Shown in pieces: positions 10,310 to 20,619 of a stretch of DNA of 64,000 nucleotides. Source of the stretch: Eunapius fragilis. Lineage: Eukaryota; Porifera; Demospongiae; Spongillida; Spongillidae. Position 1 is the first letter of the stretch. Every line of letters begins with the position of its first letter. A program made the translations under genes and the position numbers. The notes under the pieces were generated by a model that worked only from the letters and a program-made list of their open reading frames with translations, searched no databases and had not been told where the DNA came from. Location of the stretch: contig OY811973.1 of assembly GCA_963681505.1 (NCBI GenBank), positions 7,108,673 to 7,172,672 of the forward strand, written 5' to 3'.

Positions 10310-11214
10310 CTGATTCTTCTTGGATACAATCCACTTTGCCTGTAAATTGTGGTGGGCTTGGTATTCGGAGTGCTGTGCAGTTGGCACCTTCTGCCTTCTT
10401 GGCTTCAGCTGCTGCCTCCTCTGAACTTGCTCACATGATTCTGCCGGCAATTATGCAGCCACCCCAACTCTATAACGTGGATATAGCCCTTGCGATCTGG
10501 TCTCAAGGATGCCAAGAACTACCGCCTTATGGTGTTGCTGCTCATCATCAGAAGTCATGGGATTCACTTCGACTATCTTCTATGGCAGACACACTATTGA
10601 AAAATACAACTGATCAGTTGAACAGAGCTCGCCTCCTTGCAGCAACCTGTAAGGAGTCCGGAGCATGGCTAAATGCCCTACCAATTACATCGCTGGGGCT
10701 ATGCATGGATGACACTACCATCAGAATATCCATGGGCCTTCGTCTGGGAATACCACTGTGTAGAAACCATCTCTGTCAACAATGTGGAGCTGAAGTGTCT
10801 CAATTTGCCACACATGGCTTAAGCTGCAAGAGGAGTGCTGGTCGTCATTACCGCCATTCAGCTATCAACGACATAATACACAGAGCTTTAGTGGCAGCAC
10901 ATGTTCCATCACGTCTTGGGCCTTCAGGTCTCTATCGCTCAGATGGAAAGCGACCAGATGGAATTACAATGGTTCCATGGAAATGCGGCCAACTTCTTGT
11001 GTGGGATGCCACTTGCCCAGATACGTTTGCACCTTCTTACTCCACAATCGCGGCACAACAAGTTGGAGCAGTTGCCCAACAAGCAGAGGATAAGAAGACT
11101 CAGAAGTACAAACACCTTAGCTCACACCTTTTCTTCACTCCTGTGGCAATAGAAACATCAGGAGTGTATGGCCAAAAAACAACCGATTTCATAAAGAGCT
11201 GGGACATCAGTTGA
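10310..11214 (+). mobile_element. 3' end of a retrotransposon polyprotein with nuclease-like domain
   Basis: About 300 residues are open. A post-RT segment (VNCGGLGIRSAVQLAPSAFL) leads to a zinc knuckle (CQQC...H...C), then RHYRHSAINDI, then KRPDG...GQLLVWDATC. The order Cys-Cys-His-Cys, RH(N), RPD..WD resembles the C-terminus of non-LTR elements that use a restriction-like (PD-(D/E)XK) endonuclease. The catalytic reverse transcriptase domain is absent, so this is a 5'-truncated copy. It sits inside an intron of gene I and has no counterpart at the equivalent point of gene II (about 38700). Confidence 0.65.
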
Positions 11215-11589
11215 GGCAAGTGTCAGGAGAATGTGTCTCGCAAATCACCCTTGTGGATAGTTTTTCAAGTTTTCAAAGATTTTCATTTTCCATGGACTTC
11301 AAAGAGCTTCTATCAAATGGTCCTTACACATCCTATATTGGACTCAGTATCCATCATAACGTTATTAGGCACTGAATTTATAACTAGCCACACATTTCAA
11401 TGCGAGCGTTTCTTGTCATGGAAAGTTTGCATAATAAGGGGTGATTTTGCTGGACTTTGTTCCATATATTCATAGCTGTACTATATATTATGTAAAGGAT
11501 ATTTTTTTCGTGAACTGTTCCATTCTGCCATCCTGAGGTTATGTACATTTTGACACATTTGAATGGTACATTAATATTTCATTCTCCAG

Positions 11590-11802
11590 ACAAGTACTGG
11601 TGCACAAGTTAAGAACACCAAATTCTGCACTGTTGCTGAGTTGAAATTGCTTACTACCCGTCCCCATGGTGATGGTTGTACCACTCACCCTATGGACCCC
11701 TCCCCCCATGGTGATGGCTGTACCACTCACCCTATGGACCCCTCCCTCCCCCATGGTGATGGCTGTACCACTCACCTTATGGACCCCTCCCCCCCATGGT
11801 GA
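11590..11802 (+). CDS. Truncated coiled-coil exon fused in frame to a 45-bp minisatellite
   Basis: After acceptor TTCTCCAG (ends 11589) the first 72 bases repeat the start of the real last exon at 16702: TSTGAQVKNTKFCTVAELKL then LTT. Where the real exon continues into the heptad coiled coil, this copy runs straight into the 45-bp minisatellite and reads HGDGCTTHPMDPSLP repeats until a stop at 11800. The phase matches the preceding exon (9849-9917), so it could serve as an alternative last exon producing an ankyrin protein without a kinase. A sister copy is at 41499. It may equally be an unused exon relic. Confidence 0.5.
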   Translation, partial: TSTGAQVKNTKFCTVAELKLLTTRPHGDGCTTHPMDPSPHGDGCTTHPMDPSLPHGDGCTTHLMDPSPPW

Positions 11803-13525
11803 TGGCTATACCACTCACCCTATGGACCCCTCCCTGCTCCATGGTGATGGCTGTACCACTCACCCTATGGACCCCTCCCTCCCCCATGGTGATGGCTGTA
11901 CCACTCACCCTATGGACCCCTCCCTCCCCCATGGTGATGGCTGTACCACTCACCCTATGGACCCCTCCCTCCCCCCATGGTGATGGCTGTACCACTCACT
12001 CTATGGACCCCTCCCTCCTCCATGGTGATGGCTGTACCACTCACCCTATGGACCCCTCCCTCCTCCATGGTGATGGCTGTACCACTCACCCTATGGACCC
12101 CTCCCCCCCCCATGGTGATGGCTGTACCACTCACCCTATGGACCCCTCCCTCCCCCATGGTAATGGCTGTACCACTCACCCTATGGACCCCTCCCTCCCC
12201 CATGGTGATGGTTGTACCAATCACCCTATGGACCCCCTCCCTCCCCCATGGTGATGGCTGTACCACTCACCCTATGGACCCCTCCCTCCCCCATGGTAAT
12301 GGCTGTACCACTCACCCTAAGACCCCTCCCTCCCCCCATGGTGATGGCTGTACCACTCACCCTATGAACCCTTCCCTCCCCCATGGTGATGGCTGTACCA
12401 CTCACCCTATGGATCCCTCCCCCATGGTGATGGCTGTACCACTCACCCTATGGACCCCTCCCTCCCCCATGGTGATGGCTGTACCACTCACCCTCTGGAC
12501 CCTCCCTTCCCCATGGTGATGGCTGTACCACTCACCCTATGGACCCCTCCCCCCATGGTGATGGCTGTACCACTCACCCTATGGACCCCTCCCTCCTCCA
12601 TGGTGATGGCTGTACCACTCACCCTATGAACCCCTCCCTCCCCCCATGGTGATGGCTGTACCACTCACCCTATGGACCCCTCCCCCCCCCCATGGTAATG
12701 GCTGTACCACTCACCCTATGGACCCCTCCCTCCCCCATGGTGATGGCTGTACCACTCACCCTCTGGACCCTCCCTCCCCCATGGTGATGGCTGTACCACT
12801 CACCCTATGGACCCCTCCCTCCCCCATGGTGATGGCTGTACCACTCACCCTATGGAACTTCCCTCCCCCATGGTGATGGCTGTACCACTCACCCTATGGA
12901 CCCCTCCCTCCCCCATGGTGATGGCTGTACCACTCACCCTATGGATCCCTCCCTCCCCACATGGTGATGGCTCTACCACTCACCCTATCGACCCCTCCCT
13001 CCTCCATGGTGATGGCTATACCACTCACCCTATGGACCCCTCCCTCCCTACATGGTGATGGCTGTACCACTCACCCTATGGACCCCTCCCTCCCCCCATG
13101 GTGATGGCTGTACCACTCACCCTATGGACCACTCCCTCCTCCATGGTGATGGCTGTACCACTCACCCTATGGACCCCTCCCTCCCCCATGGTGATGGCTG
13201 TACCACTCACCCTATGGATCCCTCCCCCATGGTGATGGCTGTACCACTCACCCTATGGACCCCTTCCGCCTCCATGGTGATGGCTGTACCACTCACCCTA
13301 TGAACCCCTCCCTCCCCCATGGTGATGGCTGTACCACTCACTCTATGGACCCCTCCCTCCCCCATGGTGATGGCTGTACCACTCACCCTATGAACCCCTC
13401 CATCCCCCCATGGTGATGGCTGTATCACTCACCCTATGGACCCCTCCCTCCCCCATGGTGATGGCTGTACCACTTACCCTATGGACCCCTCCTTCCCCCA
13501 TGGTGATGGCTGTACCACTATCATC
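11660..13525. repeat. 45-bp minisatellite, about 41 copies
   Basis: The unit contains CATGGTGATGGCTGTACCAC and TCACCCTATGGACCCCTCCC plus a short variable C/T tail that makes units 39-47 bp long. Because the usual length is divisible by three, long open frames appear on both strands (HGDGCTTHPMDPSLP and MVMAVPLTLWTPPSP on plus); beyond the first units these are not credible genes. Smaller arrays of the same unit are at 38970-39375 and 41570-41765. Confidence 0.9.
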
Positions 13526-13547
13526 CATCCCTTTCATTATACCATGT

Positions 13548-13580
<33 letters not shown>
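13548..13580. repeat. (CA)n microsatellite
   Basis: About 16 CA dinucleotides directly after the end of the 45-bp array. Confidence 0.9.
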
Positions 13581-13581
<1 letters not shown>

Positions 13582-14013
13582 CGCATGCTTACCCCATACT
13601 AATGTGATCCTATCCTATAACCTTGACTACATGTTATCGGAAGTTTCGTTAGAAACTTCCATATAGGATTTGACCACGACTATGAATGTCATTAAAAAAC
13701 GCGACCCGTCTGTAACAACACTCCCGACGATCGGATCGTGTAGCTTGTTTTAGCAATCGATCTAGAAGTCAAAAATGAGTAGTTTCGTTTTTGTTTCATG
13801 TCGCTGAACCGCGTGGTTGTTGAGAACAAGAGTGTACTGCCCGTCCTCGTACCCAGTCTCGGAACAAGGGGCGGGTCGTCTTCTTCTTCTCCTTCTTCTT
13901 GGCAACGCATAACTCAGGACAGGAACATTTCTAAGCGATGAAAATTTCACCAATAGCTTCAGAATCGGCTGGAGGACTCGCTTTTATATAATATATGAAA
14001 AAAAATTAAGAAA
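13581..14013. other. Intron sequence, no gene seen
   Basis: Moderately CpG-containing sequence (CGATCGGATCG, GCGACCCG) unlike the AT-rich surroundings, with a TC-rich patch at 13880-13900. The minus-strand frames here (63-72 codons) show no recognisable domain. No counterpart in unit 2 was found. Confidence 0.3.
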
Positions 14014-14289
14014 ACAAGTAAATAAAAACATTCTCTACGAGAAAGTTGGTGGGATATAGGATTTGATTATGACATTGGTGGTGTAAAAAGCAAGGAAACA
14101 AGGTCTTATCAGAAGGGAAAATGTCATAGTCCTATAGTTAGCACACAAACAACACATGCCCTAGAAATGTGCTAAATGACATTTTCCTTTCTGATAAGAC
14201 CTTGTTTCCTTGCTTTTTACACCACCAATGTCATAATCAAATCCTATATCCCACCAACTTTCTCGTAGAGAATGTTTTTATTTACTTGT
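14014..14289. mobile_element. Foldback MITE, 276 bp, type member of a family
   Basis: Long inverted repeats of about 120 bp begin ACAAGTAAATAAAAACATTC and end with its complement. Other copies are at 33446 (one end missing), 63616-63884 (full length), about 38705-38870 and 3735-3780 (partial). No coding capacity. Confidence 0.8.
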
Positions 14290-14695
14290 CTTATAGCTTC
14301 CCCATTACATGTTTGCAACCACTACATGCTTGTGTGTTTATAGCCTCCACTACATGGATCTGTCTTTTTTGAGTCACATTAGGGACGAATTGGTGGGTGG
14401 GGCCATAAATACTTTACTAAAGTGTGTATGTGTGCAAGCACAAAGATAATGTAACAGTTTTCGGATCCCTAAATGGTACCATTATTAATGAAAGGTGGTA
14501 TGCACAGATTTGTGTAGCAGTTAATTTTTTGTGATGGGCAGCTCGACTAGACATGTATGGGTACATTTAGCATCGTTTTTTTAAATTTACTATCTCTATA
14601 TAATGGAAGACTTTGATCTAGAGGTACATGTGGTGACTGTGAATATTAACAGATGTGGGCCACTGTATGTTCCTAAGCATCTGTAGAAATGGAAC

Positions 14696-14735
14696 GCACA
14701 CACGCACACACGCACACACGCACACACACACACAG
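14696..14735. repeat. CA-rich microsatellite
   Basis: Repeats of CACACGCA. The neighbouring 14305-14900 segment is shared with 39385-40000 of unit 2, which has its own CA array at 39776. Confidence 0.85.
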
Positions 14736-14969
14736 CCTATGGGTAAATATGAAGCCATGTGTGTGAATACCCCTAAGGACGCCCATTCGTTTGGGATAGG
14801 GTGGCAATAATATTCACTGCCACTATGTGGGCTTCTATTAGTATCCCAGTAAAAAGAGCAGGTCTGTGGCCTACACATCACAGAAATAAATTGCACAGCC
14901 TCCTAGAAAGTACCGTGTATGATCTATACACATAATGCACACATAAGCATACACATGTAAACAATTAAC

Positions 14970-15089
14970 ACACAAAGCACACTCACACACACACCACACA
15001 CACATGCACATACACACACACAAACACACACACACGCAAACACACACACACGCAAACACACACACACACACACAAACATGCACACACAT
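14970..15089. repeat. CA-rich microsatellite, interrupted
   Basis: CACACACA blocks separated by AAACAC and TGCACA. Cysteine/valine-rich frames on the minus strand come only from the dinucleotide repeat. Confidence 0.9.
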
Positions 15090-15093
15090 ACAC

Positions 15094-15397
15094 TGTAGTG
15101 TTTTGTAATCCGCCCTTATTTCTTTTTATTTGCAAGCTTGCCTCTGCCTAGCTTACCTTATACGAGGCTATGTGTACCTAATACCTGCCTGCTCGCTAGC
15201 TTCCTGTCATAATAAGAACGTTAACCTTGCTTTGTTACCGTGGTGGAAGAAGACACAACCTGAGTACCTAAGCTGTTGAAGCTCTTATTATGACTGCAGG
15301 CAGGTGTGAGGTACATTGTATAATGAAGGCAAGCTAGACGTAGGCAGGGCATGGAGAGCAAGCTAGCAAAAAGGGGTCAGATTACGAAGCACTACAA
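15094..15397. mobile_element. Foldback MITE, about 304 bp
   Basis: The ends are TGTAGTGTTTTGTAATC and GATTACGAAGCACTACA. Inner blocks (GCAAGCTTGC, ACCTGCCTGC, ATAATAAGA) are also inverted around a centre near 15245. It does not match the other MITE families in the window. Confidence 0.65.
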
Positions 15398-15963
15398 CGT
15401 TTTCTGTGGCCTATGAATATTAAAAGTGGTACTAATGTCGGCATGTTACATCAACTGACAGGTGCAATGCATGCTGCGTATTTTCTCCATCTGTGAGGTG
15501 TGAAAAGTCTCCATTTGTGAGTCCCCCCTCCCCACCACATACACACCATAATAGGTACATGTAAATATGAACCCTTACAAATCTTTGAGATAGGGTAACA
15601 ATAATATTCACTGCCCCTATACATGTATGTATGGTTTCAAAAGGTGTACACAACACAAAAATAAATAAATTGCAAGGCCTCCTAGAAGTGTTGTTCATTT
15701 ATCTAGATCCTTGCCAAAGGGAAGTAGTGCATTTTGAACACTAAAGTACCTCCCTATTTTGAGGCATACCAAGCACTAACTCTGGTTAAAAATTGACATT
15801 CATAATAGCTAAGCATCCTATAATACTTAACAGTGCTAACGAATGTAAATTCCAACAAAAAGAAGGGTTGCTTTTCAGCCCAGCAGTGGTTTTAACTCCA
15901 TTATACAAAATGTACTGGAGGCTACAAAACCCCCTACGTCTAGTGAGAGATGCAGGACTATTG

Positions 15964-16059
15964 TAGGCATGTATGGTTTTGTGTGTGTGTAAGTGTGCGT
16001 GTGTGTTTGTGTTGTGTGTGTTGTGTGTGTTGTGTGTGTTGTGTGTTGTGTGTGTGTGA
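15964..16059. repeat. GT-rich microsatellite with TTGTG interruptions
   Basis: The tract GTGTGTGT is followed by several GTTGTGTGT units. It lies in the last intron of gene I. Confidence 0.85.
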
Positions 16060-16701
16060 CAAATCAATAGGTACAGGATCCCTCTAGGTATAAACCAAAT
16101 TAGTAAATTGGATTCTCCTGCAGAAAGATATGCTGGGTTTGAACCAAAAGGGGTATCGAATATTGCAACACTGGCACGAAGCAAATGCAAGACGCCAACA
16201 TTCTTTTTGCCATACGAAATGATGTAGTATGATGTGTAGATAATAGGAAGTCAGTAGCATTTACGATTCGAGAGATGTAGCAATTTTAATGTGGACAAAT
16301 TTTATAACTTTATATAGGGATGGTAACTAGCCAAATCACCCATGTGGATTATTTTTCAAGTTTTCAAAGAATTTCATTTTCCATGGACTCCAAAGAGCCT
16401 CTATCAAATAGCCCTAACGCATCCTAAATTGGACTCAGTATCCATCATAAAGCTATTAGGCACTAAATTTATTATTAGCCATACATTTGTATGCAAACGT
16501 TTCTTATTTTTTGCTTGTCCTGGAAAGTTTGATAAAAAGCATCATAAGGGTGACGTTGGTGGACACCGTTCCATATATTCATAGCTGCACAATATAGCAC
16601 AATAATATATGATGTTTTTTGTGAACAGTCCTATTCTGCATTATTTTCTGAGGTTATGCACATTTTGACACATTTGTATGGTACATTATTTCATTCTCCA
16701 G

Positions 16702-18366
16702 ACAAGTACTGGTGCACAAGTTAAGAACACCAAATTCTGCACTATTGCTGAATTGAAATTGCTTACTACCCAAAAAAGAGTATCTATTGCTGAAGAGCGA
16801 GCAATGACTGCTGAAAGAAGAGCCATTATTGCAGAAGAGAGAGCTGCCACTGCTGAGGAAACTGCATCTGTCCTTGAGAAGACAGCTGCTAGTGCTGAAG
16901 AGAGAGCCATTGGAGCAGAAAGGAGAGCTACTAGTTGTGAAGAAAGTAAAAAAGTTGCAGAAAGCAGAGCCACCATGTATGAAGAGAGAGCCATTTCAGC
17001 TGAGGCAAGAGCTGCATCAGCTGAACAGGGAGCCACTGAAGCTCTACAGAGAACCATTGCAGCTGAGGGCAAAGCCACATCAGCTGAACAGAGAGCCATG
17101 ATAGCTGAAAAGGAGTGTGCTATCACAAAAGAACGATTGTCTGATGCTTTTAAACAAGTCACTGTGGCTGAAGAGAATGCCACAACAGCACAGAGGAGGG
17201 CCAGTATTGCAGAGGACAGAGCTACTGTTTCCAATAAGAAAGCCATTACAGATGAGAAGCGAGCAAACGTAGCAGAAGAACGAGCTACTGCAGCAGAGAA
17301 GAGGGCCTCTGTAGCAGAGGAGAGGGCCAAAGTAGCAGAAATGGAGGTTACTGCTGCTGTCATGAAGGCAACAGCTGCTGATACCAGAGCAAAAGGTTTG
17401 GAAGAGAGAACCAATCAAGCTGAAGGTGCAGTGAAAATGTTGCAAGAAAGTGCACACATATCTGATATCAGAATGGTAGTGCTTGTGCAAACAAATAGAG
17501 CTCTGGAGGACAGGACCACAAGAGCAGAGCAGCAGATCCAGGACCTGACCATGCAGTGCAGACAGCTACAAGACCAGCTTGACAAAGCCACTACACCATC
17601 ATGGCTTGTAAAGAAAGGTGATATTGTTCTGATGGATAAAGAGCTAGGCAGAGGAGGATGGGGTGTGGTGAAGGTAGCAAGGTACTGTGGACTTGAAGTA
17701 GCTGCTAAGCTCCTTCATGGTACAATCCTATCTCCTCACAACGAGCAGCTGTTCAAGAGAGAAATGAATATATCGGCACTGGTACGTCATCCAAACATAC
17801 TACTATTGATCGGAGCCACTTTGGATCAGCCATGTGTCATCCTCACAGAGCTGATGCACACCTCTCTAAGGGCAGTCCTAGAGGATAAGGTGCTGAAAAA
17901 GGTAACCCTCTCCCATCAGCAGGTATCCACTATAGCCATTGATGTGGGTAGAGCCCTGAATTATCTGCATTTAATGAAACCAGATGCCATCATCCACAGA
18001 GATGTAAGCAGCAGCAATGTGCTCCTTGATCCACTGGGAGGAGACATGTGGAAGGCCAAGTTGTCAGACTTTGGGTCGTCCAACTTTGCACGTCAGGTGA
18101 CCACTGTGGGCCCTGGAAATTACAGCTATGCAGCTCCTGAGAGCTCTGATCCTTCCCTGCAATCTCCCAAAATGGATGTGTTTAGCTATGGCATTCTTCT
18201 GTTGGAAATGGCAAGTGGTCAGTTTCCAGAAGTGCAAAAGAGGCTAGATGTAATGAAAAGGCTCCAGTGGTCAGCAATGAAGACATTGATTGAGCAGTGC
18301 ACAGCAAGGAGTCCAGGTGATCGTCCTAACATTGCTGATGTACTTATGAAACTTCCTATAGCTTAG
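16702..18366 (+). CDS. Last exon of kinase gene I: heptad coiled coil plus TKL-like protein kinase
   Basis: Acceptor TTCTCCAG ends at 16701; the exon runs 554 codons to TAG. Residues about 25-295 are a long coiled coil of AEERAxx heptads. A kinase domain follows from about residue 305: GRGGWGVV glycine loop, beta-3 lysine in VAAK (codon 336), HRDVSSSN catalytic loop (codons 432-439), DFG (codons 456-458), and an APE-like AAPES. All residues needed for phosphotransfer are present; the usual HRDxK lysine is serine, as in several TKL-like kinases. The protein is probably a cytosolic serine/threonine (or dual) kinase recruited through its ankyrin repeats and oligomerised by the coil. Compared with gene II the coil has three extra heptads. 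Upstream exons splice in phase 0. Confidence 0.9.
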   Translation, partial: TSTGAQVKNTKFCTIAELKLLTTQKRVSIAEERAMTAERRAIIAEERAATAEETASVLEKTAASAEERAIGAERRATSCEESKKVAESRATMYEERAISAEARAASAEQGATEALQRTIAAEGKATSAEQRAMIAEKECAITKERLSDAFKQVTVAEENATTAQRRASIAEDRATVSNKKAITDEKRANVAEERATAAEKRASVAEERAKVAEMEVTAAVMKATAADTRAKGLEERTNQAEGAVKMLQESAHISDIRMVVLVQTNRALEDRTTRAEQQIQDLTMQCRQLQDQLDKATTPSWLVKKGDIVLMDKELGRGGWGVVKVARYCGLEVAAKLLHGTILSPHNEQLFKREMNISALVRHPNILLLIGATLDQPCVILTELMHTSLRAVLEDKVLKKVTLSHQQVSTIAIDVGRALNYLHLMKPDAIIHRDVSSSNVLLDPLGGDMWKAKLSDFGSSNFARQVTTVGPGNYSYAAPESSDPSLQSPKMDVFSYGILLLEMASGQFPEVQKRLDVMKRLQWSAMKTLIEQCTARSPGDRPNIADVLMKLPIA

Positions 18367-18394
18367 TCGCATTGTTTCTTACGTTATGGACGGT

Positions 18395-18400
18395 AATAAA
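18395..18400 (+). terminator. Polyadenylation signal AATAAA, kinase gene I
   Basis: AATAAA lies 29 bases after the stop codon, and the surrounding 60 bases are conserved at 44978 in gene II, which supports use as the 3' end signal. Confidence 0.7.
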
Positions 18401-19400
18401 ACTGAGAGTGGTGTTGTCGTTTTTATTTTTATATACTTACATGAATATATATTTTTTAATTATTTTTTTCCAACTTCATTGAACTAAATGATAACACAAC
18501 ACTCATACTAAAAACTCTTCATGTTTCACAGTCCACCTTCTTTGTCCCCAACACGGAAGATGCATTGCCTCGTCGGACGGCAACTGATAGTCTCTGGTTA
18601 AGGTAAGCATAGGAGTTAGCTTCACCAGACACCTGCCTCAACCGATGGCCTAACTCTTTAAGGAACTCAGTTGTTCTTGGTCCAAAGTAATATTAACATT
18701 AATTTTGATTGCAACAAAGATGAGAATATCAAAATATAAGTAATGTACTTACAGGTCATTGTAGCTAGTTGCCTGTACCCATTCCTATTTGTACTGCACA
18801 TTAGAATCTCACTCTCTTTCTCCTCCCTCTTAAGCGTTCTTGCTGACTCACTCTGTCTTTCAAACAAGCTAGCTGAGTATGTAGAACCAGTTGTGGCTCC
18901 CTAAGAGTATGGTGGTAAGTCATCTATCTCTCCTCCCTGGTGGCTGGTTTTACAAACGATCTAGCTGAATATGAGGAAAGCTGCGGCACTTGCAGACATG
19001 GTGAGGTGTCCTCCATCTTTGCACACTCTCCAAGTGTGTTTCGCTCAGGACATGGTAGGTCTTGGGTCTTTTGCTCCTCATATAGTGTGTAATGAAGCTA
19101 GTGGTTTAGTTGTATAAGGATGAAATGAGTGGGTGGTCTAGAGGTCTGCTATATGACTAGAAGAGTACCTTTTTATTTTGCATGTCTCTTGTTATGTGTT
19201 TGTATGCATGGTATGCATTTGTATGTACATGTGTGCCCATATAATGTACATGTGTGTGTTAGTGTGTTTGGATGTTATGCGAATAGTGGAGTGTGTTGTG
19301 TGTGGTGACGTATATGATTCAATGTGTGAATTGTACCCTCTTTTAATTGACCTCTTCACTTCCTTCCCACCCCGTCCCTACCTCCCCTCCCTCCTCAAAG
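18401..19400. other. Intergenic spacer after gene I, shared with unit 2
   Basis: This segment matches 44984-45870. It includes a GT-rich, cysteine-coding-like stretch (19178-19300) and a pyrimidine tract that forms the acceptor of the transglutaminase exon at 19401. No gene is seen. Confidence 0.5.
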
Positions 19401-19541
19401 GTCAATGCTGACATAAAGAAGTTTGTCTTGGAGGATGGGGCACCTCACCTCTTCCAAGTGGATACCACTACAGTGAGTGTGGACATCTCCACCAAGGCTG
19501 TGGGCAGAGAACAGAGAGTTGATGTCACCTACTTGGTACAT
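19401..19541 (+). pseudogene. Transglutaminase core-domain exon (end of catalytic core)
   Basis: The 141-bp exon encodes 47 residues: VNADIKKFVLEDGAPHLFQV, then VDISTKAVGREQRVDVTYLV. This matches the end of the transglutaminase catalytic core (VNADVVxW, then LKISTKSVGRDERxDIT in TGM2). Acceptor CAAAG ends at 19400 and donor GTAGGT starts at 19542; both phases are 0. This exon itself is intact, but the exons holding the catalytic Cys, His and Asp are not upstream, so it cannot give an active enzyme as arranged. Called a relic by context; real splicing to distant exons cannot be excluded. Confidence 0.7.
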
Positions 19542-19971
19542 GTAGGTGGGTGCAGCAAATTGACATTTGGGTCTGGGCACTATATCAACTAACAATTTTC
19601 ACTACTTACAACAATGTTCAGAAAATGTTCAGTTAATGTTAAATGAACGCGTAGATGATTCAGAACAATTTCTCCAAAAAATAATCATTTTCTTACTGAG
19701 CCATATAAACAGGTTAAGCAACACGTGGGTAGGTAGAATTTTAGTAAACTTTACACCATCGATATATACCATACTATATACAGTTGTCTACGTGTACACG
19801 GCGATTTAACATTAATGCAGCATCATTTATGGACAGCTCAATCAATATATTTTTAAAATAATTATGCACAGTAAACTACACTATAGTAAACATAACTAAA
19901 TGCACAGTGACCTATCCTCTTTCTCCCCTAACCCGTCTCCCCCTCCCCCATCAGTAGATTCAGTACATGTA

Positions 19972-20278
19972 CAGTGGCGGATACAGGGGGGGGGGGAAAC
20001 TGGGTTTTGCCCCCCCCCCCCCCCCCCCCCCCCCCCGCCAAGTTAGAAATTAAATATTCATAGCTACAAGGGGCGGTGTCTTACGTCCCCCTGATGATAC
20101 AAATACAACGAAAACGCGCCGAAGTAACATGATAACAGTAAAAAGCGGCTGGGGCAAAGCCCCAGACCCCGGGTACATCTTCCTCTCTTACGCGCAATAT
20201 TTCGTAGCCACGCCCAAACCATGATTATTAACGCCCCTCCCCTTTGCCCCCCGCAAAAAAATTCTGGATCCGCCCCTG
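19972..20278. mobile_element. MITE with CAGNGGCGGATNCAG ends, 5-bp target duplication
   Basis: The left end reads CAGTGGCGGATACAGG and the right end CTGGATCCGCCCCTG. Both flanks carry ATGTA (19967-19971 and 20279-20283). Inside are a long C tract (20011-20036) and the block GGCTGGGGCAAAGCCCCAG. A 5-bp duplication with these ends fits a hAT5-like non-autonomous element; the family is inferred. Confidence 0.7.
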
Positions 20279-20308
20279 ATGTACTCAGACGGTTCAGACG
20301 AGCCTTGT

Positions 20309-20611
20309 CAGGGGCGGATCCAGGGGGAGGGGGGGGGGGGGGAAACTAGGGAATTCCCCCCCCCCCCCCCCCCCCCCCCCCCCGCTGGACCGCCGTAGTA
20401 ATATTCATTCACTAGATATTATATCTGCTACTACGCAATTATGCTATGTTTTGTGACTTAAAAAGTGTGAAAGTTGCAAAGCGGCTGGGGCTCCGCCCCA
20501 GACCCCGATGGGGGAGCTTACAGCGCTCCTCCATACCCCCTAGCTGTGTGGGCGTGTCCCTTACCGCGATCACTTTCCCCCCCTCGCTCCGATATCCTAG
20601 ATCCGCCCCTG
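20309..20611. mobile_element. Second copy of the CAGGGGCGGATCCAG MITE
   Basis: The left end is CAGGGGCGGATCCAGG and the right end TAGATCCGCCCCTG, flanked by CTTGT on both sides (20304-20308, 20612-20616). It holds G and C homopolymer runs and GGCTGGGGCTCCGCCCCAG. It ends only 8 bp before the next transglutaminase exon. Confidence 0.75.
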
Positions 20612-20619
20612 CTTGTTAG

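Noticed and set aside
14871-15089. Cys/Val-rich minus-strand peptide, possible secreted peptide
   Set aside because: It is a CA/GT microsatellite read as VCVCVC; no cysteine framework.
16686-17414. Ser/Ala-rich minus-strand frame opposite the coiled coil (and 42495-43076)
   Set aside because: Shadow of the AEERA heptads: GCT/GCA and GAG codons read as Ala/Ser/Leu on the other strand.
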